From JACDBE01 sp963714055 (GTDB lineage Bacteria; Actinomycetota; Acidimicrobiia; Spongiisociales; UBA5794), in assembly GCA_963714055.1 (NCBI GenBank), contig OY970227.1:2294001-2358000 (forward strand): a stretch of 64,000 bases of DNA, written 5' to 3'. Below the pieces are notes generated by a model. That model was not told the origin of the DNA. It saw only the letters and a list, made by a program, of their open reading frames with translations, and made no database searches. Below, piece by piece: positions 1 to 8,368 of the stretch. A program made the position numbers and the translations under genes. Position 1 is the stretch's first letter. The number at the start of each line of letters is the position of its first letter.

Positions 1-44
1 TCGAGGTTCTCGAGCAGATCGAGCAGGTCAGGTTCGTCGGGCAC
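1..44 (-). CDS. 5' end of an unidentified gene, cut by the window edge
   Basis: Reading leftwards from a GTG at 44-42, the frame stays open to the window edge and begins VPDEPDLLDLLENL. An AGGA motif lies about seven bases before the GTG, which is what suggests a real start. The tetR-type gene at 85-714 ends 40 bases upstream on the same strand, so the two could be cotranscribed. Only 14 codons are visible and no family can be named. It could also be a chance open frame. Confidence 0.4.
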   Translation of the reverse strand, partial: MPDEPDLLDLLENL

Positions 45-84
45 GTGGCTTCCTGTGACCTTCGCAGCTTGCCACCGGCCCGGC

Positions 85-714
85 CTATCCGCCACCCGGG
101 GCGCTCGGGTCGAGCCCGTGGAACAGGAAGCGCAGGAACTCCTCGCCAACCTCGTGGAACCGGGCCTTGGGCTCGGGGGTGGCCAGCAAGGTCTTGGCGG
201 TGGCCATGATGGCGTCGGCCAGGAGTGCCGCCGCCAGGTCGCCCGGCATCGCCCGGAACTCGCCGGCGGCCACGCCCTCGGTGTAGACCCTTCCGAACTC
301 GGCGGACAGCGTGCGGTGGGCGGCGACGATCCTCTCGGTGGTCGTCGTCGACAGGGCGGGCAGGCCCTGGTGCAGCGCCAGCCCGAACACGTGGTCGTCG
401 ACGGCGTACTCCACGGTTCGCAGGGCGAGCTCCGACAGCTGGTCGCGGTGGCTCAGGTGCCGCGGGATCGTCGACAGGATCTGCTCGGTCACCTCGGGCA
501 GCCGCAGCTCGACCAGCTCGGCGAGCAGGTGCTCCATGTCGTCGAAGTACTCGTAGAACGTGGTGCGACCGATGCCGACCATCGCCGACACGTCCGCCGG
601 GCTCACCTCGGTGTATCCGAAGTCTGCGAACAGCGCCTCGGCGGCCTCGACGATCGCCCGGCGGGTGGCGGTGCGCCGTGCCGTCAACGTCGCCGTGGTG
701 GAAGGCCCTCTCAT
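85..714 (-). CDS. TetR/AcrR family transcriptional regulator
   Basis: Predicted one-component repressor of 209 residues, normal for the family. The N-terminal helix-turn-helix occupies about residues 18-65 (ATRRAIVEAAEALFADFGY, then VSAMVGIGRTTFYEYFDDME), the classical TetR signature in which the recognition helix ends in TFYEYF. The rest is the helical ligand and dimer domain, too variable to suggest an inducer. It is transcribed away from the pyrroline-carboxylate dehydrogenase and aminotransferase genes at 886-3789. The 171-base gap between them holds a 10-bp inverted repeat that is a plausible operator. Control of those two catabolic genes is inferred from this arrangement, not shown. Confidence 0.88.
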   Translation of the reverse strand: MRGPSTTATLTARRTATRRAIVEAAEALFADFGYTEVSPADVSAMVGIGRTTFYEYFDDMEHLLAELVELRLPEVTEQILSTIPRHLSHRDQLSELALRTVEYAVDDHVFGLALHQGLPALSTTTTERIVAAHRTLSAEFGRVYTEGVAAGEFRAMPGDLAAALLADAIMATAKTLLATPEPKARFHEVGEEFLRFLFHGLDPSAPGGG

Positions 715-756
715 GGTGGCTCGCCCCGTTCGCCGGTCGGTTCGCTGGTCGTCACA

Positions 757-795
757 TGGACGCCGGGCCGACCAGTATGGCCGCGCCGGCGTCCA
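757..795. promoter_or_regulatory. Inverted repeat between tetR and pruA, candidate TetR operator
   Basis: TGGACGCCGG at 757-766 is exactly complementary in reverse to CCGGCGTCCA at 786-795, with a 19-base spacer. It lies in the divergent intergenic region, upstream of a possible -10 TAGCCT at 840-845 for the rightward genes. TetR proteins usually bind shorter-spaced palindromes, so a DNA hairpin or two half-sites are alternatives. Confidence 0.4.
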
Positions 796-885
796 AGGTG
801 CGCCGGGGGCTCCGTGGTCCGGCGCCGCATGCCGCCCGGTAGCCTGATCGTTCAGGCCAATCGGCTTTCACGGAGGTGTCCCAAG

Positions 886-2455
886 ATGAGCGCCGGCGGT
901 TTCCGGGTGACCTACGCCACGATGTCGGCGGACGATACCGCCCTCCACGCCGGGTTCGACGACGGCATCGCCGTGGCCCGGGGCCAGCTCGGGCTCGACC
1001 ACCCCTTCGTTGTCGACGGCGCCGAGCGCACCGGCGCCGGCTGGCACGAGGAGCGGTCGCCGATCGACCGGGACGTGGTGGTGGGCAGGTACGGCCAGGC
1101 GACCGCCGCCGACGTCGACGACGCCGTGGCGGCCGCCCGGCGGTCTGCCCCGGGTTGGGCGGCCACGCCCTGGAGCGAACGGGTGGCGGTGCTCGATGCC
1201 GCTGCCGATCTGATCAGCGATGACCGGTACCGGCTTTCGGCTCTGATGGGCATAGAGGTGGGTAAGAACCGGCTCGAGTCACTCGGTGATGTCGAGGAGT
1301 CGGCCGACCTCATCCGGTACTACTGCCGGCAGATGGAGGAGCACGACGGCTTCGCCGTTCCGATGAACCGGCTGTTCCCCGACGAGGCGACCTTCGACGT
1401 GATGCGCCCCTACGGGGTGTGGGCGGTGATCAGCCCGTTCAACTTCCCGATGGCGCTGGCCGCCGGCCCGGTGGGGGCGGCGCTGGTCGCCGGCAACACG
1501 GTGGTGCTGAAACCGTCGAACCAGGGGGCGCTGATCGGGCTGGAGCTGGCCCGGATCCTCGCCGCCGCCGGTGTCCCCGCCGGGGCGTTCCACGTCGTCA
1601 CCGGGTCGGGCCCCGAGGCCGGCGCCGCATTGGTGAACCACCCGGGCGTCGACGGGATCACCTTCACCGGGTCCTCCGAGGTGGGGATGGGGATCCAGCG
1701 CACCTTCGCCACCCGGTGGCCGAAGCCGGCGATCTGCGAGATGGGTGGGAAGAACCCGGTGGTGGTCAGCCGGAACGCCGACCTCGACGTCGCCGCCGAG
1801 GGGGTGATGCGCTCGGCGTTCGGGTTCGGCGGGCAGAAGTGCTCGGCGGCGTCGCGGGCCTACGTCGAGGCGCCGGTGGTGGACGAGTTCCTCGATCGGC
1901 TGGTGGACCGCACCGGGCCGGTCGTCATCGGCGATCCCGCTCGACAAGGGCACCTACTTGGGGCCGGTGATCGACGACCGTGCCGTCTCCCGCTACCGCG
2001 AGGCGGTCGACGAGGCCGGGGCCTCGGGTCGGGTGCACGTCGGAGGCACCGTGCTCGTCGAAGGCGAGCTGGGACGGGGCAACTTCGTCGCCCCCACCGT
2101 GGTGTCGGCCGATCCGTCGTCGTGGCTGTGGCGCCGCGAGCTGTTCATCCCCTTCGTCGCCGTTGCGCCGGTCGACTCGATCGACGAGGGCCTCGATCGG
2201 GCCAACGACACCGAGTACGGCCTCACCGCCGGGTTCTTCAGCGAGGACGCGAGCGAGGTCGACCGCTTCCTCGACCGTATCGAGGCCGGGGTGGTGTACG
2301 TCAACCGCCGGATCGGCGCCACCACGGGCGCATGGCCGGCGGTGCAGCCCTTCGGCGGATGGAAGGCGTCCGGCACCGGCGGCAAGGCCGGCGGCGGGCC
2401 GTACTACGTGGCCCAGTACCTGCGCGAGCAGTCCCGCACCATCGTCGGCGGCTGA
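886..2455 (+). CDS. pruA: 1-pyrroline-5-carboxylate dehydrogenase (L-glutamate gamma-semialdehyde dehydrogenase), one frame break
   Basis: NAD-dependent oxidation of glutamate semialdehyde (from proline or arginine breakdown) to glutamate. About 522 residues once one frame break is bridged. The start is ATG 886 with GGAGG nine bases upstream. Family marks are EMGGKNPVVV, the catalytic Cys in FGFGGQKCSAASR, and the C-terminal TGAWPAVQPFGGWKASGT followed by GKAGGGPYYV, which separate P5C dehydrogenases from other aldehyde dehydrogenases. The frame breaks at about 1936-1940: deleting one base restores DPLDKGTYLGPVIDDRAV. This is probably a sequencing insertion because both halves are fully conserved. 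The stop overlaps the next start (TGATG), so the aminotransferase is translationally coupled. Confidence 0.88.
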
Positions 2456-3789
2456 TGCCGCCGGGCACCGCACCATCGCCGTCATCGCTCTTCCTGCGTG
2501 GCGCCGGACCACATCCGGTCGCCGTCTCCGGGCAGGGTGCCTGGATCGAGGACGCCGATGGCAACCGGTACCTCGACGCCGCCGGCGGGGCGATCGTGGT
2601 CGGGGTGGGCCACGGAGATGTCGAGATCGCCGCCGCCATGGCCGCCCAGGCGCGCCGCCTCGCCTACGTCCACGGGAGCGCGTTCACCACCGAAGCCGGC
2701 GAGCAGTACGCCGCCGCCCTGGCCGAACATCTCCCGGTGGACGATCCACGGGTATACCCGGTGTCCGGAGGGTCGGAGGCCATCGAGACCGCCCTCAAGC
2801 TGGCGAGGTCCTACCACCTCGCCCGGGGCGAGACCGACAGGACCGTCGTCATGGCAAGACGGCGGTCCTACCACGGCAGCACGATCCGCGGGCTCGACCT
2901 GTCGGACCGTCCCGTGCTGTCCGGCCCTTACCGACCGTGGTTGGGTGCCACCGAGCGGGTGCCGGCGGCAGCGGAGTACCGCTGCGAGAACCCCGGGCAC
3001 CCCGACGACTGCGCCTCCTGGCACGCCGCCGAGATCGAGCAGGTGATCGAGCGACTCGGCCCCGCTCGGGTGGCAGCCTTCGTGGCCGAGCCCGTCGGTG
3101 GCGCCGCCACCGGCGCCGCCATGCCGCCTGATGGTTACTGGGACGGCGTCGCCGAGGTGTGCCGCCGCCACGGGATACTGCTGATCGCCGACGAGGTGAT
3201 GACCGGGTTCGGTCGCACGGGCCGCTGGTTCGCCAGCGAGCACTTCGGGTTGCGACCCGACATCCTGACGGCGGCCAAGGGGGCGTCTTCGGGCTACTGG
3301 CCGCTCGGCCTGTGCGTCGCCTCCGGCTCGATCCATGACACCGTTGCCGCCGCCGGGTTCGTTCACGGCTTCACCTCGTCACACCATCCGGTCGGGGCGG
3401 CGGTCGGGTTGGCGGTCGTTCGAGCCATCGAGTCGAGGGACCTGGTGGAGGCTTCCCGACGCCGCGGGGCGGCGCTGCTCGCCGGCCTCCGGGATGCCCT
3501 CGGCGGCCACGCGATAGTCGGCGATGTCAGGGGAGTGGGTCTCCTGGCCGCGGTGGAGCTGGTCGCCGACCGGGGCTCGAAGGAGCCGTTCCCAGCGGCC
3601 GATCGGGTCGCCGCCAGGGTGACCACCGCCGCCAAACAGCATGGGCTGCTCGTCTACCCGTCGACCGGTTGCGCCGGAGGGATGGACGGTGACCTGGTGA
3701 TGCTCGGCCCGCCGCTGTCGATCACCCCGGAAGAGGTCGACCTGGTGGTGGAGCGGTTGGCGGCCGCCGTCGACTCTGTCGCCGGCTGA
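2455..3789 (+). CDS. Class III pyridoxal-phosphate aminotransferase
   Basis: A 444-residue fold-type I aminotransferase of the ornithine / 4-aminobutyrate / beta-alanine:pyruvate group. Visible marks: VSGGSEAIETALKLAR for phosphate binding, SYHGSTIRGLDLS, the cofactor aspartate in LLIADEVMTGFGRTG, and the Schiff-base lysine in ILTAAKGASSGYWPLG. The amino donor cannot be read from sequence. Coupling to P5C dehydrogenase (start overlaps its stop) suggests a semialdehyde-generating transamination in amino acid or polyamine catabolism. The ATG at 2455 is chosen because of that overlap. The reading frame happens to stay open through the broken dehydrogenase upstream, but that longer frame is not a fusion. 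Confidence 0.87.
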   Translation: MPPGTAPSPSSLFLRGAGPHPVAVSGQGAWIEDADGNRYLDAAGGAIVVGVGHGDVEIAAAMAAQARRLAYVHGSAFTTEAGEQYAAALAEHLPVDDPRVYPVSGGSEAIETALKLARSYHLARGETDRTVVMARRRSYHGSTIRGLDLSDRPVLSGPYRPWLGATERVPAAAEYRCENPGHPDDCASWHAAEIEQVIERLGPARVAAFVAEPVGGAATGAAMPPDGYWDGVAEVCRRHGILLIADEVMTGFGRTGRWFASEHFGLRPDILTAAKGASSGYWPLGLCVASGSIHDTVAAAGFVHGFTSSHHPVGAAVGLAVVRAIESRDLVEASRRRGAALLAGLRDALGGHAIVGDVRGVGLLAAVELVADRGSKEPFPAADRVAARVTTAAKQHGLLVYPSTGCAGGMDGDLVMLGPPLSITPEEVDLVVERLAAAVDSVAG

Positions 3790-3846
3790 ACCGGCTCCTC
3801 TCGCGGTGGCGCCATCAGGGCGATCCCGGGACCGATGGTGCCCAGG

Positions 3847-3852
3847 TACGAT
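3847..3852 (+). promoter_or_regulatory. -10 element TACGAT of a probably leaderless transcript
   Basis: TACGAT ends nine bases before the ATG at 3862, and no ribosome binding site fits in between. The predicted mRNA would start at or within a few bases of the start codon. No good -35 hexamer is visible. Confidence 0.45.
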
Positions 3853-3861
3853 GGCGCCGCG

Positions 3862-4647
3862 ATGAGCAATCCGGTATTGACCAGGGGATTCGGCGGCGAC
3901 CAGCCGGCAGCCGCCACCGCCGGCGCCGATGCGGCCATGGCGGCGCAGGACCTGCGCACCGGCTCACCCATCGTCGCCGAGACCATGTCGGTCGGCGGTG
4001 TCACCCGGGCCACCGGGATCATGCTGGTCGTGCTGCTCGGCGGGGCTTTCGTCGGCTGGAACCAGGTGACCGCCACCGACCCTCCGCAACTGCCCGGCTT
4101 CCTGTGGGTCCCCATGCTGGTCGGGTTCGGGTTGGCGATCGCCGGCGTCGTCAAGCCGGAGCTGGCCTGGTTGTTCGGCCCCCTGTATGCCGCCACGCAA
4201 GGCTTCGTGCTGGGGGCGATCTCCCGGGTGTACGAGCTCGCCTGGGAAGGGATCGTGCTCCAAGCGGTCCTCGCCACCATCGCCACCACCATCGTGATGG
4301 TCGTGCTGTACGCCACCAGGACGATCAGAGTGACCGACAAGCTACGGTCGGTGATCATCGGCGCCACGCTCGGCTTGGCGCTCTTCTACCTGGCATCGCT
4401 GGTCCTGAGCCTGTTCGGGGCGACGATGCCACTGGTGTGGGACTCTGGGCTGTTCGGGATCCTGTTCTCGGCGGCGGTGGTGGCGCTGGCCGCCTTCAAC
4501 CTGCTCCTCGACTTCGACCTGATCGAGCGCGGGGTGAGGGCCGGGGCGCCTGCCCGCTACGACTGGTTCGCCGCCCTGGGTTTGATGGTCACCCTGGTCT
4601 GGCTCTACCTGGAGATCCTCCGCCTGCTCGCCCGTATCCGCGACTGA
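3862..4647 (+). CDS. Bax inhibitor-1 / YccA-like membrane protein
   Basis: A 261-residue integral membrane protein of the TMBIM (Bax inhibitor 1) superfamily, pH-sensitive ion or calcium leak channels in the characterised members. A short soluble N-terminus (MSNPVLTRGFGGDQPA) typical of the actinobacterial branch precedes about seven hydrophobic segments, the first near residue 55 (GIMLVVLLGGAFVGW). The C-terminal stretch ends FDLIERGVRAGAPARYDWFAALGLM, where the two conserved acidic residues of the family lie. It is monocistronic between the aminotransferase and a convergent membrane hydrolase. The role in this organism is unknown. Confidence 0.85.
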   Translation: MSNPVLTRGFGGDQPAAATAGADAAMAAQDLRTGSPIVAETMSVGGVTRATGIMLVVLLGGAFVGWNQVTATDPPQLPGFLWVPMLVGFGLAIAGVVKPELAWLFGPLYAATQGFVLGAISRVYELAWEGIVLQAVLATIATTIVMVVLYATRTIRVTDKLRSVIIGATLGLALFYLASLVLSLFGATMPLVWDSGLFGILFSAAVVALAAFNLLLDFDLIERGVRAGAPARYDWFAALGLMVTLVWLYLEILRLLARIRD

Positions 4648-4663
4648 CCGCCCGTCGCCGACC

Positions 4664-7028
4664 TCAGGGGCAGTCGGGTTGCAGGGCGGCGCCCGGCCCG
4701 GGCGACGGCTCATGGCAGGCGAGGAGGAGTTGATGGGCCACCCATTGCCCCACGAGTGGGTGGTCGTGGTAGCAGGAGTGACCGAGCACCCTGGGCGCCG
4801 GATCTCCGGGTCGCTGGTTGGACCAGCTCACCGGGTCGAGCACCCTGATCTGGGTGGGCGGGGCGTCGGTGCCACAGCGGAACGGCGCCCCCAGCACATC
4901 GGTCCGCGCCGTCACATGCACCCACCGCATGTCGTCGGTCCCCGGTTCGAGGTCGAGTGCCGCCGCCACCCGGTCGACGATGCCTCCGAAGTAGTACGTG
5001 AAGTGCCGCTCGTAGAGCGCCACCAGCGGTGACCCGCAGGTCAGCAACCAGACCCGGTCGGGATGGTCGACGCCCTGGAGGACGGCGGCGGCGGTGACCA
5101 CCGTGCCCTGGCTGTGTGACCTGACCAGGACGTCGATGTCCCGCTCGTTGTCCTTGGCCAGCCAGCCTATGCGCCATCTGAGCTGGGGCACGGCTCGTTC
5201 CCCGTAACACGGTGGGGCGAACGGGTGGACACGGCGGGGGAAGAAAGTGACCACGTCGAACAGGGACGATATGGCGCGCCTGGTCTTCGGGTTGTTCAGC
5301 CCGGCGCGCACCGCGATCACCGTCACCACTGGCACCAGGGTGACCACCCAGCCGCTCAGCGTGACCAGGGACGACCAGAACCGCCAGCCCTGCGACTGCG
5401 CCGCCGCCACCACGATGAACACCACCAGGGTTCCGATGACGACGCCGGCCAGCCAGCGATCCGCCTTGGCCACCAGGCGCTGGTGTCGGAGACGGGCGGC
5501 GATCGACTTGAGCCGCCGCCGGTCGATGTCGGAGGTGGCATTGGCGGCGTCGGGTTCGAAGTCATCGGCGGACCTTCTTCAGGTCGGGCTCCTTGGACGG
5601 ACGGAAGAACGCGATCCCCCCTATCAGCAGGATGGCGACCAGCAACAGCGTGACGGCGACAGCGGCGTCCTCGAACCAGATCGGGTAGCAGTAATCCCCA
5701 TAGGTGCAGGTCGACGGTTCGGTGAGCCAGAACCTCGCCGAGTCGGCCTGGCCGACCCCGAACCAGGAGGCGAGCCGGATCCCGAGGCCGGCCCACAGCG
5801 CCATGATCATGAACCAGCCCAGCGCATGCACCACCGCCGGCGCCACCCGCAGGAAGCTGCCCCGGCCCGCCTTCCAAACGGCGATGGCCAGCACGACGCC
5901 CAGGACGAGTTGCGTTGACGTGAGGATCGTGCTTGTCGGTATGAACCCTTCGAGACGTGGATACGCGCTGGCGCGGCTGACGATTGGTCCGATGGCGTTG
6001 AGCCCGTAGCCGGCCGAAACGGCGAGGAGCACCCACGCCCCCAACCAGCAGCCGATCCGGAACACCGGGCCGTCGAGCCAGTCGACCCGGCCACTGGTCT
6101 CGACGTGGGGCAGGGCGACGGTCGCCAACAGCACCACGATCTCGATGGTCCCCGCCCACGTGACCACGTACGCCTGCCACGGCCATGCGGCCGACGTCAG
6201 CTCGGCGAGGGAGAGGCCGAGCACGACGGCGATGGTGACCACCCCGAGCTGGAAGTGCAGGCGTCTCATTCGGTGAACCGACGCCTTCCCCCGCCAGAAC
6301 CAGGGGTGCTCCAGCCCGATGTCGTAATCGCCGACGGTCCTGTCCAGCGCCGCCTGCCGGGCCTCGTCGGGGCGGGGACGGCGCACGTACTCCTCGAAGT
6401 TGCGGAAGCTGATCAGGCCGGCCGCCCAGACGCCGGCGAGGATGAGCAGCGGGATGGCGGCGGCGAGGACGATGATCCGCGACGGATAGGTGCTCCAGAA
6501 CCCGCCCTCGAGGAACGACAGCCACCACCGGGTGCGGCAGGACGGGTTGAGCCAGCCGCACTGGTAGCCCACGAGGTCCATGGTGAGCTGCGTGCTCATC
6601 ATCACCACCGTCACCGTGCCCAGCGCCGCCAGCATCCGCGCCAGGCCACGCACCACCACCCAGGCCCGATGGGACATCGTGGGAAGCATCCAGCCGGCCA
6701 TGTTCATGAAGGCGAAGGGGAGGAGCAGGAACCAGAGTGCCCGGCTGGAGTCGCCCGAGGTCAGGCCGCCCCAGGCGAACGCCTCGCGTGGGTAGTGCTC
6801 CGGACTGAGATCGAACCCCTCGCCGAGGGCACGCGCGGGGCCGGTCTGCGGGCGGTAGAACCCGGCGAGATGGTCTCCGGACACCCGGGTCGGATGGTGG
6901 TCGTCGAGCAGGTCGGATGGCAGCGCACCGCCGACGCCGTGGACGATGAGCTCGGTCGCCTCGACCCCGGCACCGAGGCTCTCGGCCTGCTGGACCGGCG
7001 CCTCGGTGTACTGGTCGGACAGCTTCAT
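4664..7028 (-). CDS. Membrane-embedded alpha/beta-hydrolase (lipase-like), one frame break
   Basis: Two adjacent open frames read as one protein of about 788 residues, broken near 5562-5575 by a one-base shift. The N-terminal part has the oxyanion motif ELIVHGVGGALP at residue 27 onward, then a long region with roughly ten hydrophobic segments. The C-terminal part carries the serine nucleophile elbow RSHSQGTVVTAAAVL and a later GHSCYHDHPLVG region that may give the catalytic histidine. Because the two halves of one catalytic site are separated by the break, a single gene is the better reading than two. The start is ATG 7028, with AGGA six bases upstream. Function is unknown; lipase or esterase chemistry on a membrane substrate is inference. 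Confidence 0.62.
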
Positions 7029-7149
7029 CCGCTTCCTCTCTCCGTCGAGGAGGCTACACGCCAGGCACCGACGGGAGGAGGATGCCGAAGGGTCGAGCCG
7101 GGAGGACGGCCGCGGAGCGGCGCTCAGCCAGAGTCAGAGTGGGCTGTCG

Positions 7150-7673
7150 TCAGCCCACCGGGCCGGCGATCGACACCCCGACGCCGCCCAGGGTGTCCGC
7201 CCCGTAGCGCTCGATCTCGCCGGCGAGGTCGAGCGGCAGGATGCGCGTCCGGGCGTCGAGCATGTCGTCGGTGATGAGGTCGGCGGGCACCAGCCAGCAC
7301 ACCTCGAATTCGAGACCGTCCGGGTCGCGCCCATACAGCGCCTTGGTGGTGGCGTGGTCGCTGGCACCGACGAGGGCCCCGCCTCGCGGAGCCTGCCGGC
7401 GATGCGCTCCAGCTCGGCGAGGGTGTCCACCTCCCAGGCCAGGTGGTAGAGCCCGACCGTGCGGCGACCGGCTTCGGAGTGGGTGGCGCCGGCGGTCTCG
7501 AAGAGGCCCAGGTCGTGGTCGTTGCTCGACCCCGGTGCGCGGAGGAAGGCGGCGCCACGGAGCTCGGCCATCTCGGAGAGCGCGGTGAAGCCGAGGACGT
7601 CGTGGTAGAACGCCACGCTGCGCTTCAGGTCGCTGACGAAGAGGACGGCGTGGTTGAGGCGGTGGATGGGCAT
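7150..7673 (-). CDS. VOC-family (glyoxalase / extradiol dioxygenase-like) protein, one frame break
   Basis: About 174 residues. The start is ATG 7673 (MPIHRLNHAVLFVSDL) behind AGGAG. Two beta-alpha-beta-beta-beta modules are visible: HAVLFVSDLKRSVAFYHDVLG with the first metal histidine, GLYHLAWEV with the second, and GRDPDGLEFEVCW with the glutamate of the usual His-His-Glu metal site. The last part is in another frame. Adding one G in the G-run near 7380 restores REAGALVGASDHATTKALYG and a stop at 7152-7150. The family includes catechol 2,3-dioxygenases and glyoxalases, and the substrate cannot be told. The gene is divergent from a MarR regulator across a short region with a palindrome, so regulation by that protein is likely. 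Confidence 0.78.
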
Positions 7674-7806
7674 GGTGACTCCTGCTTCTGGCTCTTCGCC
7701 TGACGGCTCATCGCGGTGCGATGGGGGACCCCCAGCCCCCATCGCCAAGTCTCCGCCTTGCGACGTAGCCCTGTTGGCGTCGGTCAAGTCATACCGGGTA
7801 AGCTGA

Positions 7807-7818
7807 TTGAACGCTCAA
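7807..7818. promoter_or_regulatory. Palindrome TTGAACGCTCAA, candidate MarR operator
   Basis: This 12-base site matches its own reverse complement at 10 of 12 positions and has the TTGA...TCAA ends frequent in MarR-family operators. It sits 29 bases before the MarR gene start and 133 bases before the divergent VOC gene start, in the most AT-rich stretch of the intergenic region. Confidence 0.55.
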
Positions 7819-7847
7819 ATATTCCTCGGCTCTGAGACGGTGCACCG

Positions 7848-8330
7848 ATGACACGATGGTTGGACCCCCTGGAGGACCGCGTGTGGCGGAGCTTCCTCGA
7901 GATCAACGGACGGCTGGACCGTGTCCTCGATCGACAGCTCCAGGTCGACTCCGGCCTGCCGCTGACCTATTACATCGTGCTGGCCATGCTCTCCGAGGCA
8001 CCGGATCGGCAGCTGCGGATGGCCGAGCTGGCCGAGATCACCACTTCCTCGCCGTCGCGCATCTCCCATGCCGTCGCCCGTCTCGAGGAGGCCGGCTGGG
8101 TGGAGCGGCGGCCGTGCGCCACCGACCGTCGCGGCTGGTTGGCGGTGCTCACCGACGAGGGTTTCCGTGTGCTGGAGGCCGCCGCCCCCGGCCATGTGGA
8201 GGCGGTGCGTCGGGTGTTCCTCGACCCGCTCACCCGGTCGCAGCTCGAGACGCTGGTGGACGCATTCGCCGCCATGCTCGAAGCGCTCCAAGGGGAAGAA
8301 GCCTCGGGCCGCGACCGAACCACCGTGTGA
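7848..8330 (+). CDS. MarR family transcriptional regulator
   Basis: A 160-residue dimeric winged-helix repressor. The winged helix spans about residues 30-100: MAELAEITTSSPSRISHAVARLEEAGWVERR is the helix-turn-helix, and CATDRRGWLAVLTDEG is the wing with the conserved DRR. N- and C-terminal helices form the dimer interface. MarR proteins sense phenolics, oxidants or other small molecules. The ligand here is unknown, but the divergent VOC-family gene suggests an aromatic or electrophile signal. The ATG at 7848 lacks a strong ribosome binding site. Confidence 0.88.
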   Translation: MTRWLDPLEDRVWRSFLEINGRLDRVLDRQLQVDSGLPLTYYIVLAMLSEAPDRQLRMAELAEITTSSPSRISHAVARLEEAGWVERRPCATDRRGWLAVLTDEGFRVLEAAAPGHVEAVRRVFLDPLTRSQLETLVDAFAAMLEALQGEEASGRDRTTV

Positions 8331-8368
8331 GGCAGCGCGTCGAGCTCGCTACGTGCCCGGTCGACCGG

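Noticed and set aside
55..3789. A single 1244-codon open frame spanning the tetR region, P5C dehydrogenase and aminotransferase
   Set aside because: The first part is antisense to tetR, and the dehydrogenase frame shifts at about 1938. The frame only stays open because of high GC. Three genes explain it better.
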